The notes below the pieces were generated by a model. The model saw only the letters and a program-made list of their open reading frames with translations. It was not told the origin of the DNA and searched no databases. From positions 1-61,076 of the forward strand of contig NW_004086273.1 in the NCBI RefSeq assembly GCF_000220395.1: a stretch of 61,076 bases of DNA. The letters are read 5' to 3'. Made by a program: the position numbers and the translations under genes. Each line of letters opens with the position of its first letter. Position 1 is the first letter of the stretch. Below, one piece after another: positions 12,582 to 25,421 of the stretch. Origin of the DNA: Ichthyophthirius multifiliis. Taxonomy: Eukaryota > Ciliophora > Oligohymenophorea > Hymenostomatida.

Positions 12582-14265
12582 TCAATTAAAATGATCATTT
12601 TATATAAAATTAAAGTTATTAAATTATGCATTATTTTAGTTTTACAATATCCATTCATAATTAGAATCTTATTATTGGCCTTAATTATTTTAATGTACTT
12701 AAGAATTATCTTAATTAGAATTTAATTAAGACGTCAAATTATCGAGTTCTGATTTGGTTTGGGATAGCATAAATTCAAGAGTGCATAATTAATTAATTAA
12801 AAAACTCATTTTTTAATTTTCTCCTTCAAAATTATATATTTGATTTTAATCATTAATTATTTTTTGTAATTATATTGAATTTAATTATTAATAACCTTAA
12901 TTATTTATGTTTTATTATTAATTTAAATTATTATTTAACTATAAATTTTGGCTATTTTCTTTTAATTCATCCTAAGATAAATTATTATTTATTAATAATT
13001 ATTATTAAGAATTTATTGATTATTATTATTAAGTATAATCTTATTCTAATTTTTGAATTTTATACGAATCTTAATTATTTATATTTTCATATTTATTATT
13101 TAAAGCATTTTATTTATTATCATTTTAACTATTTTGCTTATTATTAATAATTTATTAATTTTTATTAGAATTTTATTGCTTATTTAAAAGTATTTCTTAC
13201 TTATTATTCAAAAGTTCATTTTAATTTAAAATTTTTTATATATTAGAAACATCTTCATTGTCAAAGATTTATTAATTTATTAATATTTCTTCTATATTTT
13301 AAATTTCTTTACTATTAAAAAAATCTTATATATTTTAAATTTCTTATTTATTTATAGAATCTTTTTTATTTTAGATTTCTGGGTTATTTAAAGTATTTTT
13401 ATTTGTATTTTATTCATTTTACTTTTTATGAATAATAATTTTTTAAATAAAATATATATTTTTATTTTACATCTTTTTTTTTTCATTTAAGAATTAAATA
13501 AAAAACTAATTCATATTTTTTTTAAAATATTTCACAATTTTTTTTTATAATTATGATTAATATTATTTTTCGGAACTATAAATTTCCTATTCATTTATAA
13601 AGGGAAATTCGAATTCCAAATTTGCTTAATCTGGATTAAAAATGATTTTTTTTTATAATTTTTTCTTTTTTTTTCAAATAATTATTTTTATTATTCTTAA
13701 ATATTTGCATTTATTTTAACATTTAATGTATCTATTTAATTTTCTTTTTCCTATGTATTATTATTATCACAGTCTTAAAATTTAATTTATTAATCATCTT
13801 TAGATTCTTATATTTATTACTATTTTTATTAAAGCATTTTAAGTTTTTTATATTTTTTATAAAACAAAGAATAATCTTATAAACATTTCGTACTTTTAAT
13901 CTCGACATCATTATTTCTTAAAAGCCTATATAATAAATTAGATTATGAATATTCATTTTATTATTTTTTTCGTATATATTTTCTTTTTTAAGTGTTTAAG
14001 GCTAATTAACTAATTTTAATTTCTTGAGTTGTACTTTCAATTTATAAATTTTCTCTTTTTTTATGATTATTTATTATTTAAACAAAAAAATAAAAAAATA
14101 CAGTTTGTTATTATTTAATTTGTTTTCTATAATTAATTTCAATTAATTTTAAGTCATTTTATTTATTAGATTTTTATCTGAGTCACTTAATAATTTCCTA
14201 ACAGTGCTATAAAATCTATTTTTAACAGAATTTTCAGTCCTTCCTTTATATAAAAAATTAAATAC

Positions 14266-14300
<35 letters not shown>

Positions 14301-14900
14301 CAAATATTTATACATATATATTAATTTTAGTATGTTTTATTTGGATTGTTTTTTATATATTTATTGTAAGTTTTTTGTTTGTTTAATTACTAACTATTAT
14401 ATAAAAAAAATTTAAAATCTATTTTATGATTTTTTTTTTTCAATAAAGTTTTTTTAAATAAATACAGTAATTTAAAATATAATAATGTTAAATTTAATTA
14501 TTTTTATGTATTTTTTTAAAAAAAAAAAAAATTGAAAATACCTTATAATTATTTTGCTATATTACTCCAACATGATCCGTTTGTTAAATATCCTCGAAAA
14601 ATAATATCATCTTCTTCTGGACTCCATAACCCTCTTTTTACATCTGGGCTTAAATTATTAAACCATCTCTCTCTACATTGTTTTCCACTACGACCTTTTA
14701 TTGTTTCAGAACATAAAGACCATTTTTATGCACCATGTATTGATATCCAATTTTTCAATAAATTATCTTCTTCTTAAGTCCATGGACCTTTATTTTATTT
14801 ATTTTATTAATTTAAGATTTTTTATTTTTTTAGTGTTTTTGATTTTTACCTTTTCCTTTTTATTTTTATTTTTACATTTAATTAAACACTATTTTTAATA
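12582..14900 (-). CDS. R2R3-type MYB DNA-binding protein
   Basis: Two adjacent MYB repeats are clear. The first begins KGPWTQEEDNLLKNW and ends GRSGKQCRERWFNNL; the second begins KRGLWSPEEDDIIFRGY and, after an intron, ends GRTENSVKNRFYSTVRKLL. The spaced tryptophans and the recognition helices CRERW and VKNRF are all present. The intron (about 14247-14517, GTATTTTC donor after QLQG) splits the second repeat just before its last helix. The remainder, down to TGA at 12584-12582, is a very Q/N-rich tail that ends in a better-conserved-looking patch, MSFLINQLCTLEFMLSQTKS, with a final NDHFN. Some glutamines in the MYB motifs, such as the Q of WTQEED, are TAA or TAG codons, which supports the code used. 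Role: sequence-specific transcription factor or telomere/centromere MYB protein in the nucleus. The 5' end is uncertain; a lysine-rich leader upstream of KGPWT runs to about 14900 without a clear ATG. Confidence 0.88.
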
Positions 14901-16476
14901 GGAATAAATATTTTTTTTTGTTAAATTTTTTATTTATTTTTTTTAAAGATTTTATAAAAATTTTTTTCTCAATCTTTTTCTATTTTATTAATTTTGTTAA
15001 AAAAAATTTTTAAAAACGTATATTTTAATTAAAAATGTATTTGAAACATTAAATAATTTAATTTATAAAAGAAGTAAAGGAAGAAAAAAAAAATCTTTAT
15101 AAAATTGTAATTATAAAACAAATTTAACTTTTATCATAAATTTAATTTATTAAAATATAAACTGTATTATAAAAATAATTTCTCTTTTTTTAATTCAATT
15201 AAGTTATATCTAAAATAAAAAAATAAGAAAAAATAGATAAAAAATAAACATATTAAATTAATTATAATAAAAATTTTATTTATATAAAAAATTAATTAAA
15301 ACTAATATTTAATTTAGTAAAACAAAATTATTGTTTTAGTAAATAATAAAATTATAAATATTTAATAGAATTTATAATTATAAAATAAGTTTTGCCCTAT
15401 AATAAAACATCATATGCAAATTTTAAGGTGTTAAATATTATATAAAAATTTATAAATGTATAAATTAAAAATATGAATTAATTTTATTTAACAATAACAA
15501 AAGAATAATTTCTACTTAAAATATTTTATATATATATATATATTTTCTTAAAAACTATCAAAATAATTTATAATAAATAAATAAATATATTAATAGTAAA
15601 AAAAATTGATTTATAAATATTAAGATACATATTTTATAATTACATTAAATTGAAGTAAAATCTATAAAAAATTTATATAATTATAGATAGAAAAAAGAAT
15701 ATAAATTATTAATTATATATTAAAATTAAATTTAATTTATAATATATAAAATATATAATTTAAAAATAAAATTAAAATAATTACGATTTATTTGATTAAT
15801 TTATGCAAAAATAATAAAAAATTAATAACTCATATTTTATTAAAAGAATCAATTATTATAAATAAAAAACATTTATTTTATATTATAAAAAATATATAAA
15901 TTAATAAAAATAAATTGTATTTTTATAAAAATTATAAATAAAATAATATAGTAAATTTTAAAATAAAAATATTAAATTGTTATTATTATTAATAAGAATT
16001 TATAATTTATAAATTTTTAATAAAAAAAAATAATTATTTTATAATTGTATATCAAAGTAAATAAAAAAATATAATAAAATTATATTAATTGTAATAAAAT
16101 AAATGGATTATTATAAATATAAAATAACAATTTAAAAATATATTTAATTAAATATAAAACTTTTTAATTATAAATATATATATATGTATATATATATATA
16201 AATATATTTATATATATTATTAAAAATTATTTAATAACAATATTTATATTATTTATATATTTTTTTTTTTTATTATTATTATTATTTTGCATTATATATG
16301 TTTTTTTTTAATATTAAAATAATATTTTTTTTTTAAATATTTTAATTTATATTAATTTTTTTATTTTAATTTCTAATTTTTATTAAGTTTTTAAATTTAC
16401 AATTTTTTTTTATAAAATAAATGTTTATTTTGTTTAAAAATCTAAAAACATAAATATTTAATGACAATTATAACTT
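14901..16476. other. AT-rich intergenic stretch
   Basis: No coding block recognised on either strand. Long A and T runs; one (AT) patch around 16168-16220. It contains the upstream region of the MYB gene and the downstream region of the histidine kinase. Confidence 0.6.
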
Positions 16477-19400
16477 TCATTTAATTTATATATTATATAT
16501 GCATGCAATTTATTATATAAGTTCTTATATAATAATAGGTTTTGTTACAAATCCATCACATCCAGTATTTAGACAATCTTATTTATCAGATTAATCTGAA
16601 AAAGCTGTTACAATAATAACTTTATTTTATTTGTTTATTTTTTTAATTTCTTTAGTTGCTTATAGACCATCCATTACAGGCATATTAACATCCATAAAAA
16701 TAATATCATAATTATTATTTTTGACTTTTTCAATAGCTTATTATCCATTATATGCCTCATCAATTTATATATTATTATTTGTTGCTTTTGATATTAATAA
16801 TTTTAAGGCTAAAATATTAAAAAATATATCATCTACGATTAATATTTTTTTATTTTCGAGTAGTTTTTGTAAAATTACATTATAGTTTTTTTATTTTATT
16901 TCTCCTTTTATTATTTTTAATGGTTATTGCTCATTATTTTCAAATATGATATCCTTATTTTATTTTTCCACATCTAATATAAATTTATAATAATTTAAGT
17001 TTCTTGGAGATGAACTATTTTGTTTTTCAATATAATTTAATTCCGAAATTTATTAGGATTCTTGACTATTAAAGCTTTATAATATGTCTGTACTTTTATA
17101 TGATTTTTGATTTTCTTAGTATATTTTCTGATTTTAATAATATATTTATTTTTAATTTTTTTCATATATTTTTTAGTTTTATTAATTAATATTTTAAGGT
17201 TCTTTGTGTTTTGTAATATTTATAAATTTTTCTTTTTCAGATTAAAGTTACTATTTTAGGTTTTATTTACTAAATTAAAGACTTTAAGATATGCGTTGGA
17301 TATTTTTATTTTTTGTGTCTTTTAGTGTATTAATTTCTCTCGTAGTATTCATGGGAAATTAAGAGTTAAAACATTTATTGTTATTTATTAAAGAGCTAAA
17401 ACGAAATCTTATTTATTATTAAATAGCATTTAAGTTAAATTAATAATTCGTTTATCTTTTTCTGTATATGTTTTTATATATATAAAAGGATATTTTAGTC
17501 CCTTAATTCTCAGTCGATTATATGAATAATTTCGGATAAGGGCCTATTTTAAATATTAAGCATTAACAAATATTAAGTCCTATACCTGCTCCTTTTATAT
17601 TTATATTATTATTTATATTTTGTTGGTATATTTTTATTTTTTACCATGCTTTTTGTTTAATTTAAATTAATTTGTAATATCTTAACCTAATTATATTATA
17701 TTATATTAAATATCGTAAGGAATTCCTACTCCCGTATCAATGACATTTACTTCGACTATATTTTAGTCTACATGTGATTGTTGTATAACTATTTTTATAT
17801 ATCCTTCTAGGGTAAACTTTAATGCATTTCCTACCAAATTTATCATTATTTGTTTTAATCTTTAATAATCAGTATTAAAATTGATATTATTTAAGTTATT
17901 TATATCTATTATTATTAGTTTCAATTTTTTTTTTTATGTTGAAGTTTAAAATAATCTTGTTATTTCCTTTAATAATTTTGTTATTTTAAATTGTTTTATA
18001 AAAAGTTAAAAATCTCCTTTTTATATTTTAGAATAATCCAAAATATCATTTATCATCGCAAGTAAAAGTTCACTATTTATATTTATATTATGTAGTAAAT
18101 TATTTATATCGTCAGGCAAGCGTTATTCTTATTAGAAAATGCATTAAAGCAATAATATTATTCCATTTAATGGTGTTTTTAAATTGTGAGTTATTGTAGA
18201 TAATGTTTAGTTCTTATATTCTTCTATTATTTGCTGTCTTTAATTTATTACTGTTTAGCTTATATTATTTAATATACATAATATCGCATTACTATTATTC
18301 CATTAACAATTTACTATATTTATATCAAAATAACTTTTTTTTTTTAAATAATATATATTTTTTTTTTAAAAAAAATTATTTTTTATTTTTTTATCTAAAG
18401 TAAAATATATTTTTATTTATTCTTTAAATAAATATACCTTTTATTATTAAAATTATTTTCAAAAGTAATGTTTAAATATGTTTCTATATAATTAATTTAG
18501 TTAATATTTTCATAGAATTCATAATTATTAAATTTATTTAAAATAATTTATTGAAGATTATTTTAATTTTTTTTAGCTTTAAAATCAATATAATAGAATG
18601 ACTTTGATTTAGAAGTTAATTAAGTGGAATTAATTTTTTATTTAGAAATTATATTAATATGATGATTTTCTTTTAATTACTTAATATTATTAAAAAATTT
18701 TAATTTTTAATTAATTTATTCGGCATTTTCAGCATCCAAATCTTCCAAACATTTTTTATTTGCAAATTTAATTTAAAGGTTTTATTCTTTAGTTTCTTTA
18801 TTTTCGTTTTTTGTACATATAAAAAGTCCACAAGGCATAATGTTTTTTAATAAAACTCTAAAATCTTGATTTATTTTATGTTCTTTTAATAAAACATAAA
18901 ATTTAATCCTAATTTGCTTTTCATCTAAATATTATCTTCCAATGTATTGAAAAATGCAAAAAATCAAAATAAGTCTTGGTTTGATTTTTTCGCCTCTAAA
19001 TTCCAAATAAAAGATCATTATTATGAATAAGAACACTTTAAGATGCCATTTGTTTATATGAGATAATATAATATTTAGAAAAGTTACATAAACAATCGCA
19101 AATTCTATAGTGTCATCAAATTTATTATATAATGAACTTAAGTAATAATATTCTACGAAAAGTATCAGGCTTATACAGTTTATTAAGTCTATGCATATTG
19201 TTGTGATTTTAAATTACGTATTGAGTTTTTTATACAAAAATAAAAGAATTATTATATTTCCAAAAAGAATGTAAGATATTATTATTTATTTTTAGAAAAA
19301 AGAAATTACTATTATAGATATAATTAGATATGATATCATTTGAATTTGTAAGAAATATTTTAATTATTCTATATGGTAGAATGATTGAAGTTTTTAATAT

Positions 19401-19497
19401 TCTTCTTCTATTTGTAAGGATGTGAATGCGAGTGAATATTTTTTTAAAAATTTAGTGTTTATTTTTTCAAAGTCTTTTAATATGTTTGATTTTAGCA
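16477..19497 (-). CDS. Membrane hybrid histidine kinase with receiver domain
   Basis: Start ATG at 19497 (MLKSNILKDFEKINTKFL), stop at 16479-16477. The N-terminal part (about 19000-19400) has several hydrophobic segments such as FAIVYVTFLNIILSH, so the protein is membrane-bound. A PAS-like piece follows (NIMPCGLFICTKNEN... LQIKFANKKCLEDL). The dimerisation domain carries the phospho-acceptor His in TITHNLKTPLNGIILLLQ. The ATP-binding domain shows INLVGNALKFTLEGYIKI (N box) and VNVIDTGVGIP (G1 box). At the C terminus a receiver domain has the acidic pair ILIVDD, the phospho-Asp in IFMDVNMPVMDGLQAT, the Thr of VTAFSD and the Lys of FVTKP. All catalytic residues are present. An intron near 18320-18420 is needed just before the His domain. 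Such hybrid kinases are abundant in ciliates; the ligand is unknown. Confidence 0.9.
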
Positions 19498-19712
19498 TTT
19501 TTTAAAATATGTTACTTCTTGAGTTATTTTTTTTTTTTCTTTATATAAAAAAAAAAACTAAAAAAACAAAACCAAAACAAATTAAATTTATAATCTTTTT
19601 TCTTTATTAATATTTTTTTTAAAATTTTTATTTTATATATTATTTTTTTTATTAAAATAAAAAACCAATTAAAAAATTAATTTATAATAAATTTTCAAAA
19701 AAAAAATAAATT

Positions 19713-20570
19713 TCAATCATTTAAAAATTTCTAAAAAAATTAAATTATCTAATTCCATATATCAAAACTAAAATATACAACTACTCCTAAATGATCTGTA
19801 TTTCCTTTTTCATAAAATTTAAATTTTTATATGTTTAATATTCACAAAATACTACCAAAATCCCTCATATACGCAATAACTCACTCTAAAATTTCAAAAG
19901 ATTAAAAAAAATTATAACCAATAGTAGTTTAGCTTAAAACTTCAATACATACTACTCCTATTAGACCACAAACACTGGCTTAAAGTACTTTTTAAGTGTT
20001 CATATTTTTATTTTTATTTTTAAAAAAAGCTAATAAATTTATAATCCCAAAAATATAAGTACTTATAGTGATTGATATAGGTAAAACTTCAGGAATTCAA
20101 AACAAAAAATATCGATGAATAAAGTCCAAAACTACTCATATTAAGTGTATTGGAAAATATTATTGGAAGAGTATTTTTGGAAATATGATAAATTTCGCCT
20201 CTTTATTATTATTATATAATAAACTATGTTTGTGTTTTTATTATTTAAGGGCTCAAATACTTCTTAAACATACTGTAATTCCACCGAATCCACACAATAT
20301 AAGATTCGAGAGGACTAAAACTTTTTTTATGGCAATACTGGAGGTTTTTAAGGCGGTTAATAGACCGAATCCTGTAGATTTATATATTCGATAAAGAAAT
20401 GCATTTCTTCTAGATATTTATGGAGTAGAAGTTTGCTAAAAGATATCAATTTGTAGTATATTTGAGTAGTTTTTACTATTATCTAGTATTATATTTATGT
20501 TATTTACATATTCTAAATTTAAGTTTTTTTGGTTATTTTTTATTGTAGATTAGAGTTTATAGAAATTCAT
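19713..20570 (-). CDS. Bax-inhibitor-1 / GHITM-like membrane protein
   Basis: Start ATG at 20570 (MNFYKLQSTIKNNQKN), stop TGA at 19715-19713. After a polar N terminus the protein is hydrophobic: GFGLLTALKTSSIAI, KVLVLSNLILCGFGGITVCL, VLQASVCGLIGVVCIEVLSQ. The C terminus reads TDHLGVVVYFSFDIWNQIIQ, which matches the end of the TMBIM family, where a conserved Asp sits in a final helix of the form LDxxNxFxxxL. The GLTAL-like opening recalls the mitochondrial member GHITM. Two introns are probable (about 19995-20060 and 20180-20260). TMBIM proteins are Ca2+-leak channels or cell-death modulators of the ER or mitochondrial inner membrane. The protein is short for the family, so some membrane helices may be hidden in my uncertain exon joins. 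Confidence 0.55.
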
Positions 20571-21446
20571 TTTTTTTTTTAATTTTAATTTTGATTTTTT
20601 TTTTTAATTTTGATTTTTTTTTTTTTTTAATGTATTTTGATTACATTTTTTAGGGAAAAATATTTTTTAATTCAATACTTAATTGCTATTCAGTTTTTTT
20701 AAAATTAAATCATAAAAATAAAAAAAATTATATATGTTTATTTTTATCTATTATAATCTAGTTAAAGGCAATAAATAATTTGCTTTTATTTTTAAATAAT
20801 ATTTTCTATTTTTTTTTGTTAGGTTAAAAATAAAAAATACAAATTTTTAATAATAATAAATATAAAAAAAAAATTATTTAATATTTTTTTTTATTTTTTC
20901 GATGTAATCAAAATTAAGTTATTTTTTTAAAATCTATATAATTTATATATTATAATCAAAAATATATAAACTTAAGTTTATTTTAAAAATTTATAATATT
21001 TTATTTTTATATTAATTATATTTTATATTCATTAAAAAGTTTTTTTTTTTTAATATTTAACATAATATATATATTAAACGTTTCGATAAAAAAAAGTAAT
21101 TTTATACTTAAATAATTTATTTATCAAAAATATTTTTATTTCTTTAATTAATTATTACAAATAATTTTTAAATGAAAATAGTTTTTTATATTTATTTTAA
21201 ATTTATGTTTTTTTTATTATATATTGCACATATATAAAATTTTTTTTAATTAATTAATTTATCTTTTTCAAAATAAATTATTAAAATTTTTAAAATAAAT
21301 AATAAAAACTTAATATTATATATTTCTTTCTTTCTTTTTTTCTATTAAAAGTAAATATATAAATCAGTTATTTAAATATGTAATCAAATAAAATAAAGTC
21401 AAATAAAATAAATTAAAATAAAATAAAATTAAAAAGTCGCTTATAA
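20571..21446. other. AT-rich intergenic stretch
   Basis: No coding texture. Long T runs near 20570-20640 and A/T homopolymers throughout. Holds the promoter of the GHITM-like gene and the 3' region of KARS. Confidence 0.6.
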
Positions 21447-23179
<1,733 letters not shown>

Positions 23180-23183
<4 letters not shown>

Positions 23184-23936
23184 CCTATAAAGGTAAAGAA
23201 TACAAAACTCGAATTTTTTTCCTTTTTCTTAAGCTCTTTAATTTAAACAAAGCCAATATCTCTAACATGTTTTACATGAGTACCTCCACAAGGACCTCCT
23301 TCATCAAATGAACCCAATTTAATCCACCTAATATTGATATTTTTAGGTATATAAGACGGAATATTAAGATTATTTTTAACAGCTTGTTCATATGTGTAGA
23401 ATTATATACTAACAGTATCTTCTTAAGGAGTATTAGTGATTATTCTATTTATTTCTTTTTGTAGCTTTTCTTGTAAATCTTTTATGTTCTCTTCCAATTT
23501 TTAGAATGATTATTCTACATAAGGAGAATCTTTGAAATGATAAGCTTTTTCAGAAATCCAATTTAATCCTATATTTCTAATTACCGAGTCCATTAAGTGT
23601 CTCCGGAATGTAATTGCGCACACTATATTCTAAAAATATGATCTATTTGTAATTCTAGTTTTTATCCTATTTATAAATTGGGATTTAGGATATTTCGTGC
23701 CAGGTTTAGTTTTTTTCTCGTTCAAATATTAGATTTTAGACTTATATTTGCACACCCGTAAGAGTTTTCAAGTATCCTTTATCGGCAGGTTATCCTCCTC
23801 CTTAAGGATGGAAAATTGTTTGATCGAAAAGAAGTAGTGTTTTGTCATTTTCATGTACTATTTGGATTATTTCTACAATATGAGTGTATTTTTAAGAGTC
23901 TAATAGATATAAGTTAGGTATTTAAATGCTTTACAT
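23180..23936 (-). CDS. AlaX-type alanyl-tRNA editing protein
   Basis: Free-standing relative of the alanyl-tRNA synthetase editing domain; AlaX proteins hydrolyse mischarged Ser- or Gly-tRNA-Ala. Start ATG at 23936; the first block has LLLFDQTIFHPQGGGQPADK, the hallmark FxPxGGGQPxDxG. The second block, in another frame and so beyond an intron, has RRHLMDSVIRNIGLNWISEK, AYHFKDSPYVEQ, a coiled helical linker (LEENIKDLQEKLQKEI) and the zinc-binding end GPCGGTHVKHVRDIGFVQIK with the CxxxH motif. Stop TGA at 23182-23180. Odd: the first zinc motif, normally HxxxH as in HSAGH, reads TFRRH here, so the first histidine appears absent; either the intron boundary differs from my reading or this site is altered. 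The gene is followed directly, with overlap of ATGA, by KARS. Confidence 0.85.
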
Positions 23937-24260
23937 AAAAAAAAATTAGATTTATTTTAATAAATTTGATTTTTTTTATTTTGAATAATTATCTGATAAA
24001 ATAAAATTATCAAATTTATTTTTTTAATAAAATAGAAAAATATAATTTTATATAAACTTATATTTATTATAAAAAATCTTTGAAGCGATATTGATAAATT
24101 TATAATTTTATTATATTAGTATTATTTATTTATAAATTTATAAATAATCAAAAAATAAGTAAAAAAATTAATTTAATTAAAATAAATGGCAAATATTTAT
24201 AAAAATCATTAATTTGGTGAATAAATACTTTAAAAAATAGAAAACTTAAGAAAATAAAAT
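23937..24260. promoter_or_regulatory. Divergent upstream region of AlaX and desaturase
   Basis: A 324-base AT-rich gap between the start codons of the minus-strand AlaX gene and the plus-strand desaturase gene. It must carry both promoters. No recognisable motif beyond poly-A/T tracts. Confidence 0.4.
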
Positions 24261-25205
24261 ATGAACAACTATTCTGGACTTCTTTAAATTCTTGAAGATT
24301 ATTTGTATGTTTTAATTTCTATTATCGTATCTGAATACTTTTATTATAATTTTACATTTAAAATGTTTTTATTTGTCTACTTTATTAGCCTTATCATAAT
24401 AGGGGCTAGATAAAGAGGAATAACTAATATTTTACATTAATCTTCACATGAATGCCTTGCACGAAATCCTCTTTTAAACTATATATTAGGTACTTATTTT
24501 TCAGCTTATTTAATAATGTAGACTTGGACTGGATATAGAGTTTCTCATTGTGAAAATCATCATCCTGAATTTAGGAAATGTAAACAAAGATCCTGATTTA
24601 TAAGAACTTTCTAAACTCAAGTTATACAATAAGAACAAATAAGAATAAAGAAAAGTTGTTATAAATTATATGATTTAAATTATTTCGCCTAAATATACTT
24701 TTAGGTATTTAAAATATCTTATTAGGCATAGAATATTATAGAAAAATGAAGATAAAAAGGAATCTTTTAAAGAATAATTTACTATTTTTTTTTGTGCGTA
24801 ATTTTCTAAAAATTTAAAATATGGAAATTCGTCATTTTTTATTGGATTGTCCCTTTTTTGACTTCTACAAATTGGTTTGGAAGTTTTATTGAGCTTATAG
24901 AGCATTATCCATTACTTGATTATACAGTTTTTGATATGCCTCATATTGAACTTAGTAATGTTTATAAAACTAAAAATAGAATTATTTCTCCTTTTTTTAA
25001 TTTCTTTATTGGTATCCATTGGGAAAGCTACCATTTAGTCCACCATCTTTTCCCAAGAATGCTTTCTTGGGCATATGAAGAAGCTCATAATATTTTAATG
25101 AAGGATTCTGTTTATGAAAATCTTAGTTTTCATAAAAAAACTGGATTTATTAATATGATTAAGTCTATTTTGGAAACTCCTTATAAATAATTAATTGAAT
25201 AATGA
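24261..25205 (+). CDS. Fatty acid desaturase, reading frame broken twice
   Basis: Membrane di-iron desaturase. All three histidine boxes are visible: HQSSHECLARN (HxxxH), HCENHHPEF (HxxHH) and SYHLVHHLFPRM (HxxHH). Membrane segments flank them (MFLFVYFISLIIIGA; FVIFYWIVPFLTSTNWFG) and a characteristic FIELIEHYPLL precedes the third box. Start ATG at 24261 (MNNYSGLLQILEDY); stop TGA at 25203-25205 after ETPYKQLIEQ. The coding signal changes frame twice: just after HHPEF at about 24580, where one base seems extra, and in a T10 run at about 24785-24795. Neither site looks like an intron of normal ciliate size. Homopolymer errors in the assembly, recent decay, or an unusual splice are possible. 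It ends tail to tail with the flippase, 216 bases apart. Confidence 0.8.
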
Positions 25206-25421
25206 ATGTGACATGTGACATGTTTTAATTTTAATTTTTATTTTAATCTAATTTTAATTAAATAGACAAAAAATATATATTATATTATAAATAATTTTAT
25301 ATAAAAAATTATTATTTTATTTTAAATAAATATCTTTTTAATTTATATTCTATTTATATATTTTTTTAAATAAAATTATATGTAAAAATTTATGCTTGTT
25401 TAATATTTTATTATATTATTA

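Noticed and set aside
14532-14898. Plus-strand ORFs over the MYB region
   Set aside because: Antisense shadows of the strongly conserved MYB repeats on the minus strand.
20573-20630. Repeated T runs with gatttt between them
   Set aside because: Simple homopolymer decay in AT-rich DNA rather than a distinct repeat family.
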